A stretch of DNA of 64,000 nt from Lithobates sylvaticus. Its lineage: Eukaryota > Chordata > Amphibia > Anura > Ranidae. Below, piece after piece: positions 1-10,786 of the stretch. How positions within the stretch are numbered: the stretch's first letter is position 1; the number at the start of each line of letters is the position of its first letter. The DNA is taken from contig CM053028.1 in assembly GCA_028564925.1 (NCBI GenBank), positions 439,534,022-439,598,021 on the forward strand, in the 5' to 3' direction. The notes under the pieces are model-generated. The model was not told the DNA's origin. It made no database searches and was given only the letters and a program-made list of their open reading frames with translations. The position numbers and the translations under genes are program-made.

Positions 1-1004
1 TGCTCTGCCTCCGTCACATCCTATTGGCTCTCAATCAGTCTCACTTTGGCTATCATAGGGAGAGGATCTCCTCCCTGTGATAGCTGGACCTGCACGGAGC
101 TCTATAGGAGCTAAATAGGCGATTTGAGTTGTGGTTTTAAGGGATGGCTCAAAGTGCTGAGTGACACTTTTGCAAAGCACGGAAAATGTTTTGTGCCGCT
201 TGTATCTTTATCACCGTCACCCCCATGCAGCAGCAGCAGCAGCTGAGGAATCCGCAGGAGGATTCCAAGCTGGAGCTTCTCTGCATTCAGTCTATTGAAA
301 AGGCAGAAGATCTTTACTACATTCCGCCGCTGCCATTGGCTCTCATTGTCCTAGACGGGGGGAGATTCTGAGCAGCTGGCCGAGCCATTAACTCCTGCAC
401 ACTGCTAGCGAGAGAGCGGCTTTTTAATTCTTGAACCTGTAAATGCTGGAGCGTCCAGCTAGGAGACTTCCCCTGGATGGGCACCGCAATGCTCTGACTT
501 CTACTCTACTTACAAAGCCCCGTGCAGAATGAATGGTGAACGGGTGGGGGTTGGGGTGGCCGGGGGGGGGGGGGGGGTGGTTTTTCCTGTGAACAGTCTT
601 ATTTAGCAGTGAATATATAATGGGATGTGAAGCGTTTAAGCAGAAAGCAGGCTTTGCAGATGACTTTGTACCTTCCTCTCTCTCTGTCTGGTGATTGTTA
701 TCACTGGACACCCTGGCACCTGGGGCTGTAACGTGCCCGTCGTCCACAGGTCCTTTCACATGGGACTGCTTGCCCAGTTCTGCAGATATGATTGGTGTGT
801 GCCCCTCCCCCCCCCCCTCCTCCTCCTTCCTATGTGCCCTGCACTGAACTTCTACCTCCAGTGACAGAGATGAGCCATCCACCGGGCTGGACCGGGACAC
901 GGAGAGCTCCGTGCAGGTCCAGCTATCACAGGGAGGAGATCCTCTCCCTATGATAGCCAAAGTGAGACTGATTGTGAGCCTATAGGATGTGATGGAGGCG
1001 GAGC
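1..1004. mobile_element. Foldback DNA element with ~103-bp terminal inverted repeats
   Basis: Bases 1-102 reappear as the reverse complement at about 904-1004 with about four differences, so the segment is bounded by long inverted repeats. The outer left end may lie outside the window. The interior has a poly-G run (562-577) and no convincing ORF. Just beyond the right arm a 17-bp unit containing CTCATTCTATGGCA occurs twice in tandem (about 1005-1037). It is probably a non-autonomous DNA transposon; superfamily not assigned. Confidence 0.7.
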
Positions 1005-1039
1005 ATCTCATTCTATGGCAAATCTCATTCTATGGCACT

Positions 1040-1440
1040 GCACTGCTCCTCTAGCTGGCTAATCGCAGACTGAACCTCCCTCCGAGTGACGCACTAAGGT
1101 AACGCCCTCTCGTCGCGCGCTCGCACCTGATTGGCGGTCATTGTAGCAGGCTCCGTCCTTCATTTCTGCTATCAGATCGCGGCCCCGCCTCTCACCAGCA
1201 GGCGTGGCCTGTGTTCTACTGGCTCCTCCCCTACGTTCTCTGGCTGTGCATCTCATTGATAACATGGAGGTGCTGAGGAGAGGGAGAGGTGCGGGATACT
1301 GAGACTCCTATCGCTGGCTGGGGCGCCCCTCACCTTATACATATCAGGGGCGGATCCGGGGGAGGCAACAGGGCAATTTCTCCCCCGACAAAGTATTGCT
1401 GACTCTGAAGCTGAGCGCGCCCGAGAATTCAGAGCCACGG
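1040..1440. promoter_or_regulatory. CpG-rich segment, candidate promoter
   Basis: This stretch is clearly richer in CpG than its surroundings (for example GTCGCGCGCTCGC near 1112) and contains an inverted CCAAT box (GATTGG near 1130). A short ATG frame at 1264 closes after about a dozen codons. No exon could be recognised. It could be the 5' end of an unseen gene or a GC-rich part of a repeat. Confidence 0.22.
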
Positions 1441-1822
1441 TTGGGACATCTCACAGCCATTCTCAGCATTAGGAATTACTGCCCAGTGCCCACACACTCG
1501 GGACTGCACTCTCCACCCCTGTACCTCCCCCAGCAGTTTCCAGCCTCTCTCCTGCAGGCTGCTGCTTGAGTGGGAGGGAAGGGGATGTGCCTGACACCCG
1601 AGACCGCCCCCTCCTGGAAGAGGGAGGTGTGAGCAGCTGAGCAGAGGGAGCCGAGTGACTGTGAGCTCAGCTAGCAGCACTTCGTGGATTTGTTTACAGG
1701 CCCCCCTATGCTGAGTTACTGCAGCTTAGCATAGAGGAGCTGTTAGCTGACAAATGGGATTGCATCTTTTCATGTGGCACAGTGAGAAATATGGCTTATT
1801 AAAGCATTGTTACTGCCCCCTG
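1441..1822. other. No feature recognised
   Basis: Mixed-composition sequence with no convincing ORF, splice-flanked exon or repeat end that I could identify. Confidence 0.4.
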
Positions 1823-2283
1823 ATGTGTGCCCTCCTGACCTCCCCCCCCCCTAGTGTGTGCCCTCCTGACTCCCCCCCCCCCAGTGTGCCAGTGTGTGCC
1901 CTCCTGACTCCCCCCCCCCCCCCCAGTGTGCCAGGGTGTGCCCTCCTGAGTCCTCCTCCAACCCCAGTGTGTGCCCTCCTGAGTCCTCCTCCAACCCCAG
2001 TGTGTGCCCTCCTGACTCCCCCCCCCCCAGTGAGTGACTCCTGACTCCCTCCCCCCAGTGTGTGCCCTCCTGACTCCCCCCCCCAGTGTGTGCCCTCCTG
2101 ACTCCCCCCCCAGTGTGTGCCCTCCTGACTCCCCCCCCCCCCAGTGTGTGCCCTCCTGACTCCCCCCCCCAGTGTGTGCCCTCCTGACTCCCCCCCCCCC
2201 CAGTGTGTGCCCTCCTGACTCCCCCCCCCCCAGTGTGTGCCCTCCTGACTCCCCCCCCCCCCCCAGTGTGTGCCCTCCTGACT
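1823..2283 (+). repeat. C-rich minisatellite, unit about 25-35 bp
   Basis: About 14 tandem units of the form GTGTGCCCTCCTGACTC followed by a C run of 6-15 and an A. Units differ mostly in C-run length, with one pair carrying CCTCCTCCAACC. The long frames here (PPPPSV-type repeats) follow from the repeat and are not genes. Confidence 0.93.
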
Positions 2284-2417
2284 ATACTGGAAGCATCAGC
2301 TGTGCTCTCTACTGCAGCCGCATGCTTCCTCTACCGCTGGCTCCATTCTTCACACTGATACTCTGGGATGGAGGGTCAGAAGAGGGCTTTGCGGGCCACA
2401 AATTGTGCCCCTTTGTC
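2284..2417 (+). mobile_element. hAT-like MITE tail fragment
   Basis: Resembles the right-hand parts of 7190-7448 and 56836-57594: GGAAGCATCAGCTGTGCTC, CCGCTGGCTCC, CTGGGATGGAGGGTC and GCGGGCCA occur in the same order. No terminal repeat or target duplication is visible, so it is a truncated copy. Confidence 0.5.
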
Positions 2418-2421
2418 TTAA

Positions 2422-3368
2422 CCGCTTGCTGACTGTATGTATGTATAATATATATATATATTATCTGGCAAGGCGGCTCTCTGGGTCTGGAGTTCACACG
2501 CGTGCCGCTGCCAGCCCACTCTCGCTGTGAACACATCGGAAGCCAATCAGTGGGTCTGGTGGAATCAATGTCCGCCGGGACCCACCGATCGTTCCCGAGA
2601 AAGGCAGACCGCCATTCTGCCTATGTATACAAGACAGAAAGCAGTTCTGTCAGTAGGGAAGGTAGTGATCCTGTGTTTCTGCTAAGCGGGAACAGGGATC
2701 TCTGCCTTCCCCCAGTACAAGGCACCTCCCCCACAGTTAGTAAGTACTCCCTAGGAACACATTTAACCCTTTTATTGCCCCTGATGTTAGCTTCCCTGCC
2801 AGTGTCATTGGTAGAGTGACAGTGCATATTTTTAGCACTGATCATTGTATTAGTGTCACTGGTCACCAAAAAGTGTCATTTAGTGTCAGATTTGTCTGCC
2901 GCAATGTCACAGTCCCACTATAAGTAGACGCCTATAACTTTTACGCAAATCAATCATCAATATATATATCAAATCAATATACGCTTATTGGGATTTTTTT
3001 TTTCCCAGCAAAAATATGTAGCAGAATATATATTGGGCTAAATTGATGAAGAAATTTAGATGTTTTACCTTTTTTTTATTTTTTTTTTTATTTTTTTTTA
3101 TTGGATGTGTTTTTATAGCAGAAAATAAAAAATATTGTGTTTTCTTTCCAAAATGTATGGTCTTTTTTTGTTAAAAGCGCAAAATATTAAAACCACAGAG
3201 ATGATCAAAGACCAAAAGAAAGCTCTATTTGTGGGGAAAAAAACGACATGCATGTTATTTAGGTACAGTGTTGCACGACCGTGCAAATGTCAGTTAAAGT
3301 AACGATATGCCGTATCGCAACAAATGGCCTGGTCATGAAGGGGGATAAACCTTCCAGAGGTGAAGTGG
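2422..3368 (+). mobile_element. TTAA-type MITE family A, copy 1
   Basis: Flanked by TTAA at 2418-2421 and 3369-3372. The left end reads CCGCTTGCTGACTG and the right end GAAGTGG, the family A inverted termini. The right half carries the family signature: AAAATATTGTG, AGCGCAAAATATTAAAACC, ATCAAAGACCAAAAG and AAAGCTCTATTTGTGGGG. Non-autonomous, with no coding capacity. Confidence 0.82.
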
Positions 3369-3372
3369 TTAA

Positions 3373-3660
3373 AGTGTAAGTTCACATTTTCAATAAATGA
3401 ACTAACACTCTACACCTACTTACCCTTGTGGTGCTGAGCTGTCAGTGCCCGCACAGCTGGTGTAGTGGTCCAGAGATATGAAATCCCGCTCTTCTCCCTC
3501 TTCTTTCTTTAGGACTTCCAGGATGGATTAGAGCAGTTTTTATCCATCAGATTGGCTCCGATCAATCCAGGAAGCCTATGGAAAGAAGAGGGAGAAGAGC
3601 AGGGATTATAAACCTCTGGATCGCTACACCAGCTGCGTGGGCACTGACAGCTCATTTATT
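3373..3660. mobile_element. Foldback MITE abutting family A copy 1
   Basis: Sequence near 3435-3500 (CTGTCAGTGCCCGCACAGC...) returns as an imperfect inverted copy near 3580-3652, giving a hairpin with about 70-bp arms. Its left end, TTAAAGTGTAAGTTCAC, shares the TTAA that closes the preceding element. The right boundary is uncertain. Confidence 0.55.
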
Positions 3661-3951
3661 TCTAGTTTTGCATGGCGTGTGGAAGGGTTAGAACCCCTGA
3701 TAGGTTTTTAATACAGTCTCTTTCACACTCAAAATTGGTCACCATGACCATTGTCTCTGGAACAGAAAGTGATGGGTTGTCACCAGAAAGAGAGGTGAGG
3801 GGGAAATATTTTGATAGGACGCCTATGACCCTTCTCTCAATGTGAAAATTTTCTTTCACTTCCTGTTGGGTCTCCATGACAGGAAGTGAAAAGAAATCTC
3901 CCTATTGAGGCACAGCAGATAAAAACTGACTGAGGAATTAACTATTTTGCA
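3661..3951. repeat. Dispersed repeat with CAGGAAGTGAA foldback
   Basis: Contains CACTTCCTGTTGGGTCTCC followed by ATGACAGGAAGTG, a short palindrome also found near 14080-14110, 21890-21930 and 58050-58085 with similar flanks. It is a medium-copy repeat of unknown class. Confidence 0.5.
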
Positions 3952-3955
3952 TTAA

Positions 3956-4764
3956 CCATTTGGCGACTGGTCCATTGTAGCTTTACTGCTACAGGGCGGC
4001 CGCACTGTGCAGAATCACGTATATATACACATGAGATTCTGCTCTCCTGGTTAAGGGACATGCACACTGCTTCTGCTGTGATTAGTCACAGCAGAAGCCA
4101 ATCAGTGGGTGCCGGACAAAGGATGAACGACAGCACCCACTGATCCGTGAGGAGACACACTGGACGGAGCTCTATCTATGTAAACAAAGCAGAGCTCTGT
4201 CCTGTCAGCGGGGATTTGCTGAATTTGTTTTCAGGGAATAAGATCCAGCACATTCTTTAGTGAAAGCAGCACATTGTACACACACGACACTGGTCAGGTA
4301 CACATGTAACCCTTTAATCGCCCTAGATCTTTAACCCCTTCCCGGACAGTATCATTAGTACAGTGACAGTGCATCTTATTATTACTGGTCACTGTATTAA
4401 TGTCACTGGTTCCCACAAAGTGCCAAACGTGGCAGTTAGTGTCCGATTGTCTGCCGCAATATTGCAGTCCCATAGTAGGTTGCTGATCGCCACCATTACT
4501 AGTATAAAAACAATAAATATAATAGCAGAAACAAAATATTTTTTTATTTTTTTATTATTGAAGTTTTTTTTGTTAACAGCGCAAAAAATAAAAGACAGAG
4601 GAGATCAAATACCACCAAAAGATAGCTATTTGTTGGGGAAAAAAAAGACATTTATTTATGTACAGCGTTGCATGACCACACAATTGTCAGGTAATCTAAC
4701 GCAGTGCTGTATTGCAAAAATGGCCTGGTCATGAAGGGGGGTAAATCTACCGGTGGGTAAGGGG
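3956..4764 (+). mobile_element. TTAA-type MITE family A, copy 2 (diverged)
   Basis: Left flank TTAA at 3952-3955, then CCATTTGGCGACTGG. The right half holds GCGCAAAAAATAAAAGAC, ATCAAATACCACCAAAAG and GGCCTGGTCATGAAGGGGG. The right terminus has decayed to GGGGCTAA instead of GTGGTTAA. Same orientation as the other copies and more diverged. Confidence 0.75.
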
Positions 4765-4901
4765 CTAATTGCAGTGTCTGTGCTGGGACATGCAGGGGAA
4801 ACACTACAGGGGTGTGGATGCTGCACATGGAATGTATTTTCCTGCACTCATGTCTTCTAATAGCATTGTGCCTCATTCACAAAAAAAGAGCGCGTTAGAG
4901 T

Positions 4902-4962
4902 CCATATTTGGGCGGTAAAGTATGAGATTGCAAGACTCATGAAGAGGAAGGCACGGCACCAG
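4902..4962 (+). repeat. 61-bp direct repeat, left copy
   Basis: Matches 5481-5541 with two differences and brackets the 518-bp insertion at 4963-5480. It is either an unusually long target-site duplication or a pseudo-LTR-like tandem end. Confidence 0.85.
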
Positions 4963-5480
4963 CACCGAGCGGTCAGTCATGCCTACCTATACTACTCTAC
5001 TCCAGCCACTATTGTTTTATTTTTCTAATGTTGTCATGATGAATTGACTATTGTAACTATGAGACTGTATTTCCTTTTGCTTCAGATGCTATGATTTCTC
5101 CTGAGGAAGCGACCCCGCCGTGAAACTAGTCGAGAAAAATTTGCCGGCATCTGCACTCATCCCCATAGTACGGGGGTGTGGACCCGTTTGAATATTGTCT
5201 TTTGCCCCAAAATTTGTAACTCTGTGTTAGCAATCCTATGTTTGGCTTGCATACACTAAATGTTTTATGTTATTTTTCTTAATAAATTCTATTTTATTTT
5301 ACATATGTTTCTAACTCTATGGGTATTGAGATAGTCCATCACTTCCACAGGTGTCGCATGGTAATATCAGAGAGTAGTCCATGCGGATGCACCTATATCT
5401 CTACATTAACTGTTTAGGATGAGGATACCCACCCCTATTCCTTTTTCATATACAATAGAGGCCTCACCAATTTCTTTATT
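4963..5480 (+). mobile_element. Short retroelement-like insertion with hammerhead-like motif (Penelope-like?)
   Basis: A 518-bp insertion bracketed by 61-bp direct repeats. It contains a hammerhead-ribozyme-like motif at 5095-5137 and AATAAA at 5280. There is no ORF. Penelope-like elements are known to carry minimal type I hammerheads and to leave variable flanking duplications, so a 5'-truncated copy or non-autonomous relative is the best guess. An unrelated SINE-like family is possible. Confidence 0.5.
5095..5137 (+). ncRNA. Hammerhead-ribozyme-like motif (type I, minimal stem III)
   Basis: In order: TTTCTC (5095-5100), core CTGAGGA (5101-5107), stem II GCG/CGT with a 7-nt loop (5109-5121), core GAAA (5122-5125), a palindromic ACTAGT (5125-5130), cleavage-site C (5131), then GAGAAA (5132-5137). 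TTTCTC pairs with GAGAAA as stem I. The arrangement fits CUGANGA...GAAA...GUC. One extra A lies between CTGAGGA and stem II. Stem III is 3 bp with no loop, so only a dimer could fold. Activity is unproven. Confidence 0.5.
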
Positions 5481-5541
5481 CCATATTTGGGCGGTAAAGT
5501 ATGAGATTACAAGGCTCATGAAGAGGAAGGCACGGCACCAG
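5481..5541 (+). repeat. 61-bp direct repeat, right copy
   Basis: Second copy of 4902-4962, differing at two bases (GATTGCAAGACTC against GATTACAAGGCTC). Confidence 0.85.
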
Positions 5542-5990
5542 GATAAAGCTGGACAGCCACCCTAGGGTGCCAGGATAGAGGGGGCAGTAAAATGCACCTT
5601 CACCTGTGTGGGCAAGAATCCTTCCACTGGCCCTGATCTCCATCCAGCGCTGTGCCTGAGAGCAGAGGCTCTCTCCCTTCTCATTGGCTCAGACACAGCA
5701 CTGTGAGCAATTGGCTCCTGACACTCACAGCCAGTAAGGTGGGGGGGGGGGGGAGCGAAGCTGCGCTCTGTATGTCTAATGGACACACAGAGCAGGGCTT
5801 GGCATTGAGCAGGAATGAGTGTCCCCATAGCAAGCGGCTTGTAATGGGGCACTTGGAGAAGAGGAGGAGCCAGGAGCGCTGGAGGGGGACTCAGGAGAAG
5901 GAGGATAGGGGCTGCTTTGTGCAAAACCATTACACAGAGCAGATTAGTATAACATGTTTGTTATTTCCCCCCAAAAATGTTTAGCTTTTT
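5542..5990. other. No feature recognised
   Basis: No element end, exon or RNA gene was recognised. A G run lies at about 5743-5753. The moderately long frames on both strands show no family motif. Confidence 0.4.
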
Positions 5991-5997
5991 GGTATCG

Positions 5998-6095
5998 CCT
6001 TAAATCAGGTGTTTTCATTGGAGTGCCCCCTTAAAGTGGATGACCCTATCAGTGGATGCCTCCTTAAATCAGGTGGACTCACCAGAGTGCCTCCT
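5998..6095. repeat. Short tandem repeat interrupted by a MITE
   Basis: CCTTAAATCAGGTG recurs at about 5998 and 6061 with GGAGTGCC/AGAGTGCC spacers. A further TATAAATCAGGTGC lies at about 6636, beyond the element at 6096-6630, which suggests the array was split by it. Confidence 0.45.
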
Positions 6096-6630
6096 TCAAA
6101 GCGGAGTTCCGCCCCCAAAAAACATTTAAAATAAAAAATCAGCAGCTCCAAATACTGCATATTAGGACACTTAACTGTCCAGGGCGCCCGCGATGTCCTC
6201 TGTCGATCTGTCCCTCGGCTCTCGGGTGGAGGCACCAGCATCTTCATCAGGAAGTGAAGCTTCACAGCCTGGTTCCCTACTGCGCATGCGCGAGTCACGC
6301 TGCGCGATCTCACTGGTCCCTGCTCTATTCTGGGACCTGTGTGTTTCCCAGAAGACAGCGGGGGGTCGGAGGAGGGGCCAGACATGGCGTAGATAGTCGC
6401 GGATACTGCAGTGATCACGGCCGGGCACGCAACTGCTCATGTGCGAGTCGCACTTCGCTCTGCTATTGGCCAGGCAATTTTATGGGACCTGCAAAATGTC
6501 CCAGAAGATTGCAGGGAGGGAGGGGCCGCCTAGGCAGACCAGAAGTGGGACAGGAAATCCCCCTAAAAAGAAGGTACCCCCCCCCCCCCTCCAAAAAAAA
6601 AAAAAATGACATGCCAAATTATATCAGAGT
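6096..6630. mobile_element. MITE with AAAGCGGAGTTCCGCCC end
   Basis: The left end AAAGCGGAGTTCCGCCC resembles a frog repeat class that also opens near 45767 (TTAAAGGGTAACTCCACTT) and 56690. Internal halves are partly complementary: TGCGCATGCGCGAGTC near 6280 and a similar GCGAGTC near 6444. The right end is near a C/A-rich run. Boundaries are approximate. Confidence 0.4.
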
Positions 6631-6689
6631 TCTCTTATAAATCAGGTGCTCCAATCGGAACGTCACACAATCATTTCCGAGATTTCTTC

Positions 6690-7020
6690 TCCTCCTCCCA
6701 CAACACGGCGCAGACTCCGCCCACACACAACACGTCCGCCCTCTCTTAGGTCTCTCCTCCTCTGAGACGAGAGCCGTGTGGCGGGCGCGCTTAGATTGAA
6801 CTGTGTTGACACTGGGTTGCTAGGTAACCGGCACGCTGTGCCTGAGGAGCCGCGCGGCACTGAGTGGCCTCTGATTGGCCAGTACAGCCGGTGTTCTGCC
6901 GAGATGGTTCCCCTTGGCGGAAGTACTGCCAATTGCGCAGCACAATTTCCGAAAATTGCCGAAGCTAAACAGCTGGGAGTGAAGTGTACATCGTGCACGC
7001 TCCCGATGCTCGCGCTACTC
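6690..7020. promoter_or_regulatory. CpG-rich segment with X-box and CCAAT box
   Basis: Dense in CpG relative to neighbours. It contains GTTGCTAGGTAAC at 6816-6828, a close match to the RFX X-box, and an inverted CCAAT box CTGATTGGCC at 6871-6880. X-box plus CCAAT is seen at many ciliary and MHC-type promoters. No first exon was recognised on either strand, so this may be a lost or unrelated promoter, or repeat-derived. Confidence 0.3.
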
Positions 7021-7059
7021 TGCAAGGGGAATCTAACTAAGGGGCGGGTCTATAACTCT

Positions 7060-7185
7060 GATACTGCTGGTGGGTACTGATACTGCTGGATGGTACTGCT
7101 GGTGAGTACTGGCACTTCTGGCTGGTACTGCTGGTGGGTACTGGTGACTGGTACTGGCACTGCTGGCTCTGGCACTGCTGGCTGC
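7060..7185 (+). repeat. Minisatellite, GGTACTGCTGGT-like unit
   Basis: Irregular tandem units of ACTGCTGGTGGGT, ACTGGCACTGCTGGCT and similar forms over about 125 bp. Confidence 0.8.
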
Positions 7186-7189
7186 TGTG

Positions 7190-7448
7190 AGATTGCAGGA
7201 AGCATGCAGCTGCAGTACAGAGCTTCCTGTCACAGGCGGAGTGCATTTGATATCACTCCGCCTGTGAAGGAGCCGGCGCTATACAGGAAGCATCGGCTCT
7301 GCTTCCTTTAGCGGTGGCTCCGTTCTCGCTGATGCTCGGAGATGGTGGGTCGGGAACCCGCGATCAGGGCTTGCCGACCCGCCATCTCAGAGCAAGACGT
7401 GGCGGGCCACCTCGGATGGCGCCGCGGGCCACGCGTTGGGCACCCCTG
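7190..7448 (+). mobile_element. hAT-like MITE, 3' part
   Basis: Ends in GTTGGGCACCCCTG, the terminal repeat of the complete copy at 56836-57594, and shares its interior (GGAGACGG/GGAGCCGGCGCTATACAGGAAGCATC, GATGGTGGGTCGGGAACCC, CGGGCCAC). The matching CAGGGGTGCCC left end was not found nearby, so it is 5'-truncated. Confidence 0.65.
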
Positions 7449-7449
7449 G

Positions 7450-7500
7450 TCTACAATATCTTTTTAGCCCTTTGCACAGAAGAGAACTGCCTAAAGCTCA
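7450..7500 (+). repeat. ~50-bp direct repeat, left copy
   Basis: CTACAATATCTTTTTAGCCC... recurs at 7848-7897 with few differences. The 350 bp between the copies has no recognised feature. Confidence 0.75.
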
Positions 7501-7847
7501 TTCTTTGAGCATGTGTCTTTCCCTCCAAAGGGACCTACTCTTTTCTCAGCACGGACTTAGGACTGGCCACGGTGGAGTTGCCAAATACTTGATATACTGA
7601 AAATGTTTCCCTCTCCTGTGAGAAGAAGTTGTGTACTGCAATGTACTGTTAGGCATACTTGCTCTTTTCTCGTCTCCAGACAATTCACTGTACTCTGGGC
7701 GAACAGGCCCTGCTGTCTATCCTCCGTAAAGGGGTATACCCTCTTCCCACACTTTACAGTCGAGACTACGCACACCGACGGGACAGCAGAGAAAAGATGT
7801 ACAGAAAACACTGTACTCTCATGTAATGCAGTCCCAAAGTGAACTGT

Positions 7848-7897
7848 CTACAATCTCTTTTTAGCCCTTTGCACAGAAGAGAACTGTCTAAAGCTCC
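7848..7897 (+). repeat. ~50-bp direct repeat, right copy
   Basis: Second copy of 7450-7500. The pair could be a long duplication around an insertion or a local tandem duplication. Confidence 0.75.
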
Positions 7898-8024
7898 ATT
7901 TTTTTTTAGAGCATGGAAGTGATGCTGCACTGCTAATACTGATAGAAATCTATACAGATGGTGAGCTTCATATATACAGATAAAAGCATTATTAAATCCA
8001 GTGGTCATTGACCAATTCAATATA

Positions 8025-8239
8025 CAGTGGTGTGAAAAAGTGTTTGCCCCCTTCCTCATTTCCTGTTCCTTTGCATGTTTGTCACACTTAAGTGTTTCGG
8101 AACATCAAACCAATTTAAACAATAGTCAAGGACAACACAAGTAAACACAAAATGCAATTTGTAAATGAAGGTGTTTATTATTAAAGGTGAAAAAAAATCC
8201 AAACCATCATGGCCCTGTGTGAAAAAGTGATTGCCCCCC
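8025..8239 (+). repeat. Tc1 left terminal inverted repeat (IR/DR)
   Basis: 215-bp arm with an outer direct repeat near 8030-8051 and an inner one near 8218-8239 (GTGTGAAAAAGTGATTGCCC). These are presumed transposase binding sites. Confidence 0.93.
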
Positions 8240-8403
8240 TTGTTAAAACATACTATAACTGTGGTTGTCCACACCTGAGTTCACTTTCTCTAGCCACACC
8301 CAGGCCTGATTATTGCCACACCTGTTCACAATCAAGGCATCACTTAAATAGGAGCTGCTTGACACAGTAAGGTCCACCAGAAGATCCTTAAAAGCTACAC
8401 ATC

Positions 8404-9426
<1,023 letters not shown>

Positions 9427-9430
9427 GTTT

Positions 9431-9645
9431 AGGGGGCAATCACTTTTTCACACAGGGCCATGATGGTTTGGATTTTTTTTCACCTTAAATAATAAACACC
9501 TTCATTTACAAATTGCATTTTGTGTTTACTTGTGTTGTCCTTGACTATTGTTTAAATTGGTTTGATGTTCCGAAACACTTAAGTGTGACAAACATGCAAA
9601 GGAACAGGAAATGAGGAAGGGGGCAAACACTTTTTCACACCACTG
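9431..9645 (-). repeat. Tc1 right terminal inverted repeat (IR/DR)
   Basis: Reverse complement of the left arm with about one difference (TTTAAGG against TTAAAGG context). It begins five bases after the transposase stop codon. Confidence 0.93.
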
Positions 9646-9647
9646 TA

Positions 9648-10054
9648 GAATTACACACACACACACATCTGCACCCTCAGGCTAAACAGATGTGTTGGGC
9701 ATTGCAATTAAAAAATCGCATAGGACCAACTCATTAAGTTATTATAAAAAAGTGTCACTACTGCATGGGAAAAAATTGTTAATGTTAAAATTGTTTAAAA
9801 ATATATATACAGGAGAGAAAAAACAACAACAATACAAAAGGATAATTATGATATGTATATACACACATACATATATGTGTATAAAATCAATTATTAAAAT
9901 ATATTGATAAAAAATTGTTATCAAAAAGTCCTTTCAAAAAGTTTCTCTGGAAGGTTTTTCCAAAAAGCCCCCTCGGAAAGTTTTTTTAAAAAGTTTTTCT
10001 GGTCATTTTTTTGAAGTTTTTATTTTTCATACAAATCAGTTTTTTTCATATTTT
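9648..10054. other. AT-rich stretch without genes
   Basis: A short (CA)n tract at about 9654-9667 is followed by AT-rich sequence with AAAAGTTT(C/T)TC-like repeats near 9930-10000. No coding potential. Confidence 0.5.
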
Positions 10055-10160
10055 AAAAATACACTGAAAATATACTTATTATATACCTATACATTTATAA
10101 AATCGTGGATAATTCCAAAGATTCATTGGTATATAATAAGTATATTTTCAGTATATTTTT
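10055..10160. repeat. AT-rich hairpin, 32-bp arms
   Basis: The arm ending CTTATTATATACC (about 10056-10087) is the near-perfect inverse of GGTATATAATAAG... (about 10128-10160), with one mismatch and a 40-nt loop. It is probably a tiny MITE. A transcribed hairpin is possible but unsupported. Confidence 0.7.
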
Positions 10161-10528
10161 ACAAGGTAATTTACATATTAAACATATTCCCAGTTACATT
10201 TTTTGTCAGCCTACTAACGTGGATTTTTGTTAGTTTTAATTTCAGAAAAATCAGTTTATCCTTTGCTGTAAAAGTTAATTGATTTGAGTCTTATACATAT
10301 TTTTTACATCTTCTAAATCCAGGTGCAGTTGCCCAGCCTCCTCACCATACATATGGCGTTGTATCTATGGTCCAAGTCCTGTAACAAGAGACATAAGATT
10401 ACTGTGCTGGCACTTTAAGTATTATTCCAAGACATACCCAGGTAATCCTATAACTGCTCCCTCCCAACACCTATACTACCTAACCTGTGGAAGAAAGATC
10501 AGTATAGATCTGTACATTTCTGTAAAGA
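10161..10528. other. No feature recognised
   Basis: AT-rich to neutral sequence; no exon, RNA gene or element end seen. Confidence 0.4.
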
Positions 10529-10778
10529 TCTGTATACCGATTTTCAGGCCGCTCTGGTCAAGTGACGTGATTCGGCTCCCCTGTGTCAGCTAGTGGCGAC
10601 TTCAGGGGAGAGTAGAGTGCCAACAATGGATGGGCCATAGTAAGCTTATGGGTGACATCACCGCTCCTAAGCATTCCAGCCATTGTCGAGAGCTCTCTCC
10701 TCTCTCCAGCAACCTGCACACAGGGTAGATCTCGTGACCAGACCGGAGTGGCCTGAAAACATGCAAGTATACAGATGG
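10529..10778. mobile_element. Foldback MITE, ATCTGTATAC ends
   Basis: ATCTGTATACCGATTTTCAG (10529-) with GGCCGCTCTGGTCA is mirrored by TGACCAGACCGGAGTGG and CCTGAAAAC...GTATACAGAT (about 10736-10778). About 250 bp with imperfect arms. Confidence 0.65.
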
Positions 10779-10786
10779 TCAGTTAA

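Noticed and set aside
1754-2432. Proline-rich repetitive proteins (PPPPSVCALLT-type)
   Set aside because: They translate a C-rich minisatellite; no start context, splice sites or conservation signal.
10055-10160. AT-rich hairpin as a microRNA precursor
   Set aside because: Arms are low-complexity and AT-only with a 40-nt loop; a MITE or simple foldback is more likely without expression data.
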